64,000 nt of DNA, from contig JADWQD010000011.1 in assembly GCA_016110215.1 (NCBI GenBank), forward strand, positions 310,001-374,000, given 5' to 3'. Shown in pieces: positions 53,225 to 64,000 of the stretch. A model generated the notes under the pieces. It saw nothing but the letters and a program-made list of their open reading frames with translations. It was not told the DNA's origin and did no database searches. Made by a program: the position numbers and the translations under genes. Position 1 is the stretch's first letter. Each line of letters starts with the position of its first letter. Source of the DNA: Capronia americana (Eukaryota; Ascomycota; Eurotiomycetes; Chaetothyriales; Herpotrichiellaceae).

Positions 53225-56200
53225 TACCACCGCGTAGTCGTGCCATGCATAGTAGAAGAATACCGGTCCGGATGCGTACGGGCGGGATGTGTGTAGGGAG
53301 CTGAATGTGCCGACTGGGTAGGTAAATAAGTTCCTGATGCGCTGAACTAGATTAGGTATCAAATATGTGTAAAATTTCACTGTGTCGAAGGAGAGGGATG
53401 GATATAGTATGCCTCCCGGGAATTGACAGTTCAGGGTTGACAACGCTTGTAGCTTATGAAAGATGCGATAGAGTGTTTTTCCTGTCCGTGATATGGCATG
53501 ACATGAGTAGCTGAATGATCACAGGAAGCAAAGATTCGGGGAGTCGCGACGACGAGGTGGACATGGAATGGACTTGTGTAGCTGCCGTGGGAGGCTCTAG
53601 ACGGCTCAGAAGCTCAGAAGCTCAGAGAGAGACCAATGTACTTACATGGTGGAGGGCGGTCAAGTCAAGGAGAGTATCTAACGACTCTCGAAGAGAATAG
53701 GAATAGTCCGACTTACTCTAGAAGACACGTATATGGATCGATAGCACGGCCTTTCTTTGGACGTTCCGTCACCTTCTAGGTGCCGTGTGAGCGGCAGGGC
53801 TCCACCAAGGCCTCGTCGCATGTACTGTAGAGAGTATCAGACACGTCGCCATGCTCCAGACTGCGGACGGAAGTAGTAGATTTCGGTTCGTCACTTCAAG
53901 CCTCGGCTTCTTGGTGTGAGCTTGACACCGTTTCAGCTCGGCGGTCGGATCATTTGATTCGAGGCTACGAAAAGGCCTGCTTGACCTGCTCACCAACCTG
54001 TCCTCTGCGCTGACAGCGGCTATCCCGGGACACAAGAACAATGCTGTGAAGACACAGGAAGGACTCAAGGGTGCGGCACACCACGCGGCATATGAGGTTC
54101 CCGGTGGTCTCATTCCAATGTACCTATAGAGTAGATTTCGGGGTTGATCGTACGAATATGACTATTCTCGACTCGATCTCACAGGACTAGGCCCTGGTCT
54201 CGCAACGTCTTGTGAACCAAGCCGTCGTATTCGCGCGGCCGTGCTTTTCTTGGGAACACGAGGCAGGCACTGCTGTGAAGTCGAAGAGGCGGTGAAACTC
54301 CTGCAAGGGGGTCCGTGGTGGGAAGGGACGAGGCACATGGTCAGCCAACTGAGCGCTGGCGAGCCGGTCCTTGTGATCCAACGAGGCTAAAAATGCGAGG
54401 TCAATGTCGCCATCCGTTTTCGATCTCTCAAACATGTGTTCGTACATCGAAGATAGGAGCTAAAGTGCTTGCTGAGGTTGATGCAAGGGGGTGAGGATTC
54501 GGATACGGAGATCGCGTGACCGGAACGAGCTGACATTCTAGACCTGGACGCTGCAGCCTCGTCCCCCACGTCTTGAGGCGCGACGTGATGATCACCGCTC
54601 TGTCCATGGTGCCGAAGCACCGTCTGAGTTTGGCAGTCAGAACATGGTGGGATCGCTATCATTCCGCGTCGTCATCTGAGGCTGAAGTTGGTGCTAGCGA
54701 AGCCATGGACCGTCAAATCTCTTTGAAAGGGTGTGGTGTGCGGAGTATGTCAACTCAGACCTTGCGGAAGCGCGGAGATGATATGAGAGCGCACGGCGTC
54801 AACCTAACCGAGGAGGTGGGACTCAAAATTAGAGCTGTCTGTGGTCAGCACCGACGACGCTTGCAGTGTTGAGGACAGGTAGCGGACTCATCGAGTCAGG
54901 CGTGTTTGTAAGCCGAGAACGTGACAGACACCTCCTGTAGAGCCCTGTGCCGAGTCCACATGATATTCATTGATACGAATAACGGCGATTGCAAGCTCGA
55001 GCCATGTCGGCCACACCATGGAATTCTAAACGCGCAATGCATCGGGGCTCGGCCAGACACGGCACACTTCGGTGTTCGCTTCTGTCACAAATTCTTCGCA
55101 TATCAGCATCAGCCGGATCATATTTCCTGCTTGTGAAGCGTTTCCTCGCTTGCAGGCTTGAGGCAGGGCAGAGCTTTGCGGAAACATTATCAGATTAGAG
55201 CCCCGGACATCTGACAGAGGCGTGCAGTGATCCCACCCATCTCAGACGTGGAATGAACTCGTTGCCAATCTAGGAAATGTGATGGACACCTTCACGCACT
55301 GTTATGTAAGGGATCACACTGTGAACGGAGGAAGACCGCTCAGCTTCCATCTCGGTACGCAAGGCTGTCGCGACTCTTCCCTTTCGGTCGTCTGGTGGCT
55401 AGCCCTTCTCGTCCGTCCTCGCGAACAAAAGTCCAAAGCAGCTTGGCGGTATTTTTGCCTCAGGAGATATGTCTGTATCACGTCAGTGGCAGATAAGGTG
55501 AGAGCTTAGTCGACGCATAAGGCTGGACAGGGAGGAGATACTGGTCAGCGCTAGTCATACACAAGCATCCGGCCCAGGCTCGGAGGGCGACGGCCCCCAC
55601 GGAACGGCCGGCCCTGCACATTTCTCCGGGAGATCCTCCTGAGCACTCGCCACATTCCCACCACCCCATTTGCCGGTCTAGGACACGAAACGATCCGGGT
55701 TCTGCATGTGGCTGGTGTCGTGGATCTCTCTCCACTGGCAGCTTTCGCACTCGACAAAAGCAACATTGCCGGGACGCTGGCTTCCAAAATGCCGATCAAG
55801 GGTCCTTGCTCTGTTCAAAGTCTGAGTCGGTTGGCATCTTTCTCCAGATAACGCTCACAGTTTGTTCAATCTGCATGTCGCAATTTCCTTAGACATGGTT
55901 AAGCGCTGCTGATCTCCCTTTTGTGGCGTTAGCCCATCAGTCGACCTCAGGGTTGAGCCAGTGAGACACCTTCGCCTGAGCACAACTTATCGCAGAATTC
56001 TGGCACAATTTTTGCAAAGGTCAAAGTGGACGACGTCTTAGCCAGGGGCTCTCAGAGCCCGTTTTCATTCATGGCGGCCAGGCTACGGGCTAATCTCGAT
56101 AGACTTGGGTGGCCGCTAAGCAGCAGGTCATGCCATCCTTTCTTGCTGGCGAGCAATGGCGTGGGGCCGCCACCATAAATCATCGTGGACAAAGTATTCG

Positions 56201-58802
56201 ATTTCAGACACAGATGGCGAGCCAAGAACATGCCGGATGGTGCGGCATCAACGTGGAGGCAGGAGACCTAGACAACCAGGGACAATGCTGGTCGGTCTGG
56301 TGTAGATGCAGCTGGCCGTCCGAGTTCGAGGAAAGCACGAACAGTGTCAAATGATCAGCGCAACCCACGGGTGATCGCTGTTGCTCACACTCGGTTCGGC
56401 GGCACCTATAGGGACCAAGTGATATCGAGCTTGATAGACAGTGATATGTCAATCTCGCCTGCAGATCTGGTCGACGGTACGAGGACACTGACACGAGTCG
56501 TGAGTCCTCTCGACGCAGAGGGTTTGTCCATGCCCCATCCTACTCGGCGCGACGCTGATAGGTGAAGAGAACCCCTAAACTCTTTCAGCCACAGAGAAAG
56601 GGAGGCGAAGGTTTAGCGCCAGACGAATTGGTGTGGGGTAAGACGAAGCTGGTGTTGCACGAAGCAAGAGAGGCGCCACCAGCACATGAAACGATGTCGC
56701 TGTAGCCACTGCGGGCAGCCGTTGACAACGCGGGGTCGCATGGAAATTAGCGTATCTGACCTGTCAATTTTCGAGTGAAGGCCATTGTCGGCTCGAGCTA
56801 AGTAGATCGGGCGCGTGATTCCTGCCATTGTCTTGAACCTTGAGTGGTGTTAGCTGGGTGAGAGATCAAATTAACGATACTTGTGCGAGGTCGCTGGTTG
56901 GGTCGTTGGAGAACTTCCCTATGACACCGTACGTGTGTCGGAGAAGGCATTTTTAGTTGGCTCTGTAGCAATCCATGTCGTCGGGCAGGGAGGCGTCGAC
57001 GAGTCATTGAAACATCTGGTTCTTCTCGATGCCCGAGTCGCACAGAGCAGCCACTAGAGATGTCGCAAGGTCATAGCGCAGAGCAGCGCTTCGAACACAA
57101 CCCCACACTGACTGGAATCCGCAAGGAACATGAAGCTACTGCATCAGACCGAGCGCTAGCCGGATCCTTCCACGAGTCGAGAGATTTGTGGGCTCGGCTG
57201 CGACGGGAAAGCCTTTGTGTGGAATTTGCGGGCTGACGTCGTGGGCTCTTGAAGCCTGGAGGACCAGGCAAGAAAGAAGCAACATTTCTGGAGCGGCTGT
57301 CAGCATTCCAGAAACACCAGAAAGCCGTTTCAAGATTTCGAGGCCTTTTGCGAGGACCCTGGAGGAATTCAGCTCGTGCATCGCCATGTGGGTATCACGT
57401 TGCTGATCCGTGCTGAGAAGGCAGATAAAAAAATCTGATACATACCGTGCACGTCTGGAGTGGTATGAGTGTCGCCCTGCAAGAACCAGTTACAATAGCA
57501 TGACATCCCACGCGCTCGACCAAGAATTGGTCGAGGACATGGACTTGTCCTACAAGCTCTGGAACGCAAATTTGATGGTGTGGGAGGACTGCATGACGGT
57601 TAACCAATCAGTCCTAGCCGAGGACGAGGTCCGTCCCTTGGCCGGCCTGCGATCCTGTTCAGCTGCAGCACTAGCTCTCTAGAGAGCGACAAAACGGGAT
57701 GAGCGCGGGCATATTCTTGGGGACGTAGAAAACCAATCCGGGTGATTTGGGTCTCAGGCAGTTGAGAAACGAAGCCGATCTCACACTCTGATCGTAGAGC
57801 ATGACCATGAGCGGGTACTCGCCCATAAGATGTGTGTGTCAGCGGAGGATACCGCTAGGGCTGAGCAAGGCCTGATGAGCGTTTCAAACGGCAACGCACA
57901 GAATGTGTGGTCGGGTGGGTGTACAGGAGGCGTCTGGTGATTCCTGGCGAGCATCAAAGCGTACGAGTCCTTCGGAGTCGGAGAAAGTGTATGAGCTCTC
58001 TTGGCAAGCGTGAATAGCTGGACAAGCGAGGATGGGACTACGAGGTGCTGGTCTAAGCCTTTTTCTCATTGGGCGGGTGCCTTGATTGCGTGGGAGACAG
58101 GCCCCTGGTGAATTCGTCTTAGCTGCAGATTCCAGTGGGAGCAGTCGACGCGGTGCGGTACGAGAGGCCTGGGATAAGGAAGGGAAGAGGAATCGGCCTC
58201 AGGCCGAACCTGCCGCGGTGGGTAAGAGATAGTAATGATCTGGACGCGGATGAAATTTTGTGCAGTGCTGGTGGTGTGAAGGACGAAAAGGCCGCAGTTG
58301 GACAAAGAGCAGCGCCTGAAGCCTGAAGCCTGCTGCGTGTGGATCAACGCCTGCGCTGATGGCTTTTCCCCTCTTTTTTTCTTTCCAGCCTACTGCAGCC
58401 CTCAAACACCAGCGTTATTCCTCTTCAGGCACCCTCCCGGTCCATCGAGGGCCCTCTTTTGCCCTCCACCTCCACGCTTCCAACACTCGCTGCATTTCTG
58501 ATAAACATTCATTCCTCCCATCACCAGACAGCCTTCCCTTCACACACACAAACACACGCACCCACCCTCCTTGGACCCCGACGTCTATGAATCATCAGTG
58601 TCCCCCTGCCCCGACATTCCAGGCCTAGCATCGATCAGATTCGAGGCATACCTCTTCACGTATACCTCAAACGTCAGCCGTGTCTGAGAATGAGATACAG
58701 GTCTGCCTGCGTGACCATCTATTGACACCCACCACGGCCACACGGCCACACCCACTACTCAAGTCAGCCTGTGGCCTTGCAACACCCTCCCTTGCCCGGG
58801 GA

Positions 58803-58810
58803 TATATAAA
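58803..58810 (+). promoter_or_regulatory. TATA box of the Ecl1-family gene
   Basis: TATATAAA 73 bases upstream of the ATG at 58883, preceded by a C/T-rich tract (58480-58800) typical of strong fungal promoters. Expected leader of about 40-50 bases. Confidence 0.65.
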
Positions 58811-58882
58811 CTGCCACGACTCGCCTGCTGCTCCGAGCCGCCTCAACCTACCATCTCCTGCCACCGTCGTACAACAGAAGAC

Positions 58883-59305
58883 ATGGATTTCCTTCTCGGC
58901 GACTTCTGCTTGTCCTGCGATCGTCAGACCAACGGTACAAACTTCTGTTCCTCAGCATGCCGTCTCACACAACTCGACCAATACACCCTGGCATCCTCGA
59001 CACCATCCACTTCTCCCTGTGACACCAGCATCGCCAGCTTCTTCTCCTCCCAACACCGGCCCTCGATGAACACCACCACCACGGCTTTCTTCCTCGCTCC
59101 AGCCTACGACTTCTCCATACACCGGACGGTCTCCTCAAATTCGCTCTCGACCGTGTCCTCGCGGCCTGTCAGTCCCAAGTTATCGGAACAAGCCCAGAAC
59201 GATCTCAAGAACTATGTGGGATCATTCGACCAGACGAGGACGCTGAAGAGAAGAGTCTCCATGCAGAGCAATGAGGACATGAAGACATCCTGTCGGGGAG
59301 CTTGA
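58883..59305 (+). CDS. ecl1: Ecl1-family life-span regulatory factor
   Basis: Single exon of 140 aa. MDFLLGDFCLSCDRQTNGTNFCSSACRLTQLDQY holds the family zinc-binding CxxC...CSxxCR motif at residues 9-27. The rest is Ser/Thr-rich with SSRPVSPKLSEQAQNDLKNYVGSFDQTRTLKRR near the end, matching the layout of fungal Ecl1/Ecl2/Ecl3 proteins (Life-span_RF). In fission yeast Ecl1 proteins extend chronological life span and respond to zinc, sulfur or amino acid starvation. The family domain is small, and the length is normal. A clear TATA box and pyrimidine tract upstream fit a stress-induced gene. It stands alone in the gene-poor stretch. Confidence 0.85.
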   Translation: MDFLLGDFCLSCDRQTNGTNFCSSACRLTQLDQYTLASSTPSTSPCDTSIASFFSSQHRPSMNTTTTAFFLAPAYDFSIHRTVSSNSLSTVSSRPVSPKLSEQAQNDLKNYVGSFDQTRTLKRRVSMQSNEDMKTSCRGA

Positions 59306-62300
59306 ACCATACCTGATCCACACTACGAATTTTGACGAAAAACGAGGTTGACGAATTGGGGGTTGTTCATCCATGCCTGCTGCTTATTGGAGGGGAGCCA
59401 AGTTTTGATTACAGTCTTTTAATCTTGTCTTGTTCTATGCATATCTGGCGCGGGTCTCACAAAAAGTTCATTGCCTTTCCACATAGGTGGCGCGTTGCAT
59501 TCATACAAGAATGGAAACGGTTTGGGGAAAATGGCGAGGTTACAATCATGTTCATGGGCGAGAGTGTCACGAGAAAGGTGCTAAGCATGCCTGCCTGCAC
59601 GATGGATTTTTGTTGATGTTGTTGATGTTGTTGATCTTGCTTCTGTTGAATGCTATCATGGCATCAGGTCAAGCGTTTAGAACAGGTTGGGCGCTGTTCT
59701 GGGGTTGGGAATTGGGAGCTTATGGACTCGACTCTTGTTGCGATACCAAGCTGTTACCATCATCGATTGGCATGGTTCAGAGTTCTGGTGTTTGGGTTAC
59801 ATATGGACACAGGTGACATGAGGCACGGGCGATGGAACCACCACCTTGACTTACATTTTTCTTTCTGTTTACTACCTACGTTGACTGGGCGGAGAGACGA
59901 ACGGGTTTCACCCAGGAGCACAGCACAGCACAGCACTCTCCTCACGTTTCCTATGTTCACATAGCAGTATCCAGTATCTATCATATGGTCCCAAGAGAGG
60001 GCACCAGAAGAACAGAACAGAGCAGAGCAGAGCGAATCGAGAACATTCATCAGGGCCAGGCAAGATTCTGAGAGGAATCAAACCTGGTCCCACACAACAC
60101 AACCACATTGAGCGGACAGTCCTAATTCTCGTATCTCTACCTTTTCCGTGCCCTCTCACTCTCCCTCTCCCACCTTATGCCTCGTGTGCCTCGTGTGCTT
60201 CCTTATCTGTGCTTCCGCTACTTTCACAGTGCGAGTACGAGGTACTTTCTAAGTTTCGACGTCTGCACGGGTCGCCACTCCACACTGTCAACTTTATCTC
60301 ACAACTCGACTTTGACAGTCGACAATTCCACTTTCCGCAGACTTTCTCCGCCTAGCCTGTCTTCTCCAACGTGACGAGGCGTGCGAGGCTAATCTTCCGT
60401 GTCCTTTCTCTTGTCATCTCACCTTCGCTCGACGCGTCGATCTCCCGGCGTTTGAACGAGTACTGGCTAAGGCCTCAACTCTCGACACGGACATCGATCT
60501 GCCGGGTCTGACATCTGTAGCTAAGTACGGAGTTGTACCTACTCTACTACTCGTCCTTGCCTCGCTATACACGATCTATTACGAGTACTTGTACGTGTAC
60601 GGAGAACACAGTACACAGGACGAGTCTGAGTAGGTACTATCTGGTTTATCACGCCCCGCCTGCCTTTGCTGTAGGAAGTCATTTCCTTGACTTCTCCTGC
60701 GCCTAGGCCTAGGAATCATGACTCTTGCTTTCACTGTACTCGCTCGGAGTAGGGCAGTGTCATTCACTATTAGTACTACTACTCCTCCTACTACTATGTA
60801 TATACAGTACGGATCGCTGTCACTGTCATTGCTACAGCCACAGCCAATGATCCAAAGGTACGAGGGACGTGAGAGGCAAAGGCAAAAGGCCAATAATTAC
60901 TCGGTACGAGGTATTTGGAGAGACAATATAATATGATCGTGTACATACCCGCACCCGCACTCGCACTCGTACATGGAATGAAGGTCGATCTCTACAGATT
61001 CCAGATCTCTGCAGAACCCTGATGGCTGGCTGCGTACCCTGACTTCTCTTCACGGCCCTTGCGTCTGTCAAAGGCTGTCAAAGGCTGTCAACCACGCGAC
61101 GGCATAACCGACAGGTGCCAGGATCGTCTACTCGTATTCGAGCAGAAAGAAAGCATGCCGTGTGTCCGTGCTCGTCGTGCGCGCGCGACTCCACTCCCTC
61201 TCTTCCTCTTCACGGGAAGGAAATAAATTACTACTGGAAGTAAATTCCACCTGTCTGGGAAATATGTTCCTTGACAGTGACACTTGCGCTACTAGTTCCA
61301 GTCCTGAAACTTTGTAACCTTGTTCTCCTCAATCGAAGAGAGATCAAGATCAAGATCAATGCGTCATGACTACCGAGTACGTACCACTGGACTCGTACTA
61401 TGTGGTCGAATGGGGCGTGTGAGTGACTTCCGTGCTTCCCTCAACGACATCCCCTTTCGGCAGTGGATCTTTAAGGGTAGTGCTACATTCCTCGATCGAT
61501 CAGATCAAAGCAGACAGGCATCCCCGGAAGTGGCCCGAGGTTTCGCGTGTTGTTGTGCTTGTTCGGATCCTTCAAGCCGTGCGACAGCCTCGCATTCCAG
61601 TAGGATTGGAAAAGGAAGTTCTGGGGGGTACTGTACGAGTAGCTGGAGCAGGCCAGGATTGCTAGGTAAGCGACCAATTCAAACTTTGCACTTGCATTGT
61701 TTGTTCGTCACTCCCTCCTCCCTTGCATAAGGGGGGCGGCACACCTCTCTCGGTCTCGCTTGATCATTTGACATTCTCGACAGCCAGCCCGTTAGCCGCA
61801 CAGGCCGCGCGCTTTGGCTGAGACCCAGAAACACTACTGTGTGCTAGTTTGTTCGTGTCTTCAAGTTATGACCACCCTCAAAAATTGTTGCAGGGTGACG
61901 AATTCATCCAGGAACCACAGGCGTCAGAGGCGCAAGCCTAGACTCTATGGACTCGAAGGAGTCGTATTGCGCACAGGCCACTTTTCGGGCTTCATGACCT
62001 CCTCTCGGCGTTGGGGGGCGCCCAGTTGAAGAATGCACCCTTGACGCCAGGCAGCCCCAGGAAGAAGTACCCCGCGTGTGATAGTAACTCGTTGGTCTTA
62101 GCTAACAAGCTCCTTGGCCCTGGGTGGCCTCCTCGCCTCTCCTCTTTAGGGGTCAAGTGCGTCTTAGGCTTTTAACCGACTCGGGCCTCTCGGCAACCTC
62201 CTTTTCAGCCGGGCGGTGGACACGCGGGCTGGCTGGCCCCCAGGTAGGAATTTTCTGGGGTTCCCGACGTGCCGTAGCCGGGGTTAGACTTGGACTCGAT

Positions 62301-63683
62301 GGTTTTTGAGTCAAGTCCTCGAACAGTAGCCCTTTCTGGCACATGGATCGTGAGATCTGCCCCGAGTTTGCTGTTTTCAGCCAAGGCGTATGCACAATGC
62401 GAGATGGCTTTCGCTTGTCGTCACTTCACTACGGCGAAGAGAACCCCGAGCGGCGAGTGTGCACTTTCTTCTGTACTGTATGTTATGCCGCTGGCGGTGT
62501 AGACATTATGTCAAGATGAACAGGACGCAAGCGCCAACATCAGATACCGCGAATCCCCATTCGGACAACTGCATTTGACAGGTCGGTCGACGAATTCAGC
62601 TAGAGAAACCAAGGTCTGGGTTGACGCCTCTGTCGCTCAATGAACCCATTGTTCCTGCATCGCATCGGAGAGTCTGTTCCCCGATATGGTCGGCGCCAGC
62701 GGTCTATAGGGACCATGAAGTACAGGGTACAAGCTTGGAACGCTGCATTTGCCCCCTTCTGCCCTCACATCTTGGTGTCCTTTCGTGCCAAGCCAGAAGT
62801 GTGCTGTTGGAGATGCATCGGCTGCTAGGAACCCAATCTCAACCCGCCAGAGCCTAGCGTCGTCTGTCCGTATCGACAGGCTGTTCCCAGTCGAACCTCA
62901 ATGAGTCAATGACCACCAGTCACAGCCCTTCCTAGCCGAGGGGCTTCTCTAGTTTACAGCCCGAGCATCCAAAGAAGAAAGCGGTCGACGAGCTCCCCCA
63001 CGCTTGCCTTCATGTGAGAGGGGACGACTGCTCCTCATTCCTATTCCAGCTCGGCTGTTCCGAAGTGGTTGGGTCAAACCTGCCTCCGTGTTCGGAATCC
63101 CAAGTGCATGGCTCGTACCTACCATGTGTAAGAGGACCCTTCATGGCTAAAGTTCCCCTGTGTACACATGTTTGCTTGCAGCGTCCGGCTCTTCCAGCGT
63201 CATAAAGGATTTGACGTGAAAGTGGCCTCCTTCAGCCAACCGCCACATGATTTGCAGTCCACTCCCACAATCTTGAGTAGTGGTCTCTTTCTGTGACAAC
63301 ATCGTGATGGTGGTGAGCGAAGCAGGACGCAGCCTTCTCGCAGGCTGTTAACTCGCCCCAGCTGACAACGATACATCCTTCGTGGCATTTTTGAGCCCGC
63401 TGCAGCTTTCAGCCAAATCTTCCTGCTGACAGCCCTTCGCTCACTGCAACATCGGATAATGCTGGGTACGCACAGCTGAACTTGTGTCATCGGTCTATCT
63501 CACCAGTTCAGCAGTTGCACCCGTCAACCCACTCGTTGGATGCAGATGTTGAATCCCGAGTTGGACCACGGCACATGCAAGGGTGCAGGCCTGTCTCTCA
63601 TCCGGCCACCGCATGGCTCCACTTGCGAAGATGAGGAAGGTGGTCGATGCCAGTATATTGCTGTTAACTTGCACTTTCAAACA
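59306..63683. other. Gene-poor stretch of about 4.4 kb
   Basis: No supported gene. A TTGTTGATG microsatellite lies at 59611-59640, just past the Ecl1 gene. Around 61890-62500 the base composition changes and recalls degenerate LTR-type sequence, but no terminal repeats or coding domains were found. Confidence 0.5.
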
Positions 63684-64000
63684 TCAACTGGGCCGGCTGC
63701 TGTCTGGGAATAGAGCACTTTTGACGAGCCGCAGCGGAACATATAGTTGATAAGACACCCAAAAGGGTAATGGGTCTTGGAAGTCGTATGTGTTATCTTC
63801 CCAGAGCGTCAAGTGGCTGAGGAATTCAAATACCGCTCTCATAAACTCAATCAAGCTGCTCCTGAACATTACGAGGTCACGTAACGGCTCGAAGCACAAG
63901 TGGAGCAGATCTTGACCAAATTCGTAGATTCCAGGCATCCTCGTATCAGGAATGGCCACATCGTCCGGGAGCGGTCCTTGTTGTATCATAGCTGGGGCGG
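63684..64000 (-). CDS. Possible 3' part of a gene running off the window
   Basis: The minus frame is open from the window edge to a stop at 63684 (about 105 codons; an ATG lies at 63989). It reads as helical (FGQDLLHLCFEPLRDLVMFRSSLIEFMRAVFEFL) with no recognised family. The composition is more protein-like than other frames nearby, so it may be a partial gene. Low confidence. Confidence 0.35.
   Translation of the reverse strand, partial: APAMIQQGPLPDDVAIPDTRMPGIYEFGQDLLHLCFEPLRDLVMFRSSLIEFMRAVFEFLSHLTLWEDNTYDFQDPLPFWVSYQLYVPLRLVKSALFPDSSRPS

Larger units (their letters stand above)
48688..58882. other. Gene-poor stretch of about 10 kb
   Basis: No confident gene in 10.2 kb, against roughly one gene per 2 kb before it. 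Contains a 20-base minisatellite, a hexanucleotide repeat, (AG)15 and (CATAC) repeats. A few frames look protein-like: minus 50494-50817; plus about 53936-54121, after a good 3' splice site; plus about 55620-55850, with a faint ketoreductase-like motif. They look like fragments of decayed genes, or exons of a gene I cannot assemble. Confidence 0.55.

Noticed and set aside
61890..62530. Possible solo LTR
   Set aside because: The composition shifts and it starts with TG, but I found no matching second copy, target-site duplication or retroelement domain.
1..64000. CRISPR arrays, rRNA genes, bacterial-type operons
   Set aside because: None seen; gene structure is that of a filamentous fungus.

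Overview
The window reads as nuclear DNA of a filamentous ascomycete (Pezizomycotina). Genes lie on both strands without operons and carry one to four short introns (mostly 41-156 bases, GTRNGT donors, CTAAY-type branch sites, YAG acceptors). They include typical fungal families: Dlt1, Ecl1, an ATRIP/UvsD-like checkpoint protein, a fungal_trans transcription factor, a PDR-type ABC transporter relic and mitochondrial ribosomal protein mL44. Species cannot be read from the sequence. All exon boundaries were joined by eye, using frame, splice consensus and remembered family sequence patterns; no search was run. Layout: 0.9-8.9 kb is a metabolic block: an FAH-family hydrolase, a SnoaL/NTF2-like protein, a class V PLP enzyme facing a branched-chain aminotransferase across a 650-base shared promoter, a decayed ABC transporter 3' end and an alpha/beta hydrolase. 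It looks like a small catabolic or secondary-metabolism group whose transporter has died. 10-23 kb is mostly conserved core genes: a single-pass membrane protein with a cytosolic PPxY motif, LSm4, CDP-diacylglycerol synthase (Cds1), an ATRIP homologue, Dlt1 and a DUF1993 protein. 23.6-31 kb is accessory: a truncated nucleotide-sugar-dehydrogenase-like protein with a duplicated acidic tail, a very GC-rich cupin, an NtaA/SnaA-type flavin monooxygenase and an Unc93-like MFS transporter. 31.4-42.9 kb holds peptidyl-tRNA hydrolase 2, a Gal80-like oxidoreductase, an L-serine/threonine dehydratase, a Mak32-like pfkB protein, a small single-span membrane protein, a transcription factor without a visible zinc cluster, and a secreted protein made of two copies of one domain. 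45.5-48.7 kb holds mL44 and a proline-rich glycine-zipper protein. From 48.7 kb to the end the window is almost gene-free (about 15 kb, with one confident gene, an Ecl1-family regulator at 58.9 kb) and carries mini- and microsatellites and possible gene debris. No tRNA, rRNA, CRISPR array or intact transposon was recognised. The most unusual items are the truncated dehydrogenase with its 35-residue tail duplication, the two-domain secreted protein, the zinc-cluster-less regulator, and the 5' metabolic block with its dead transporter.
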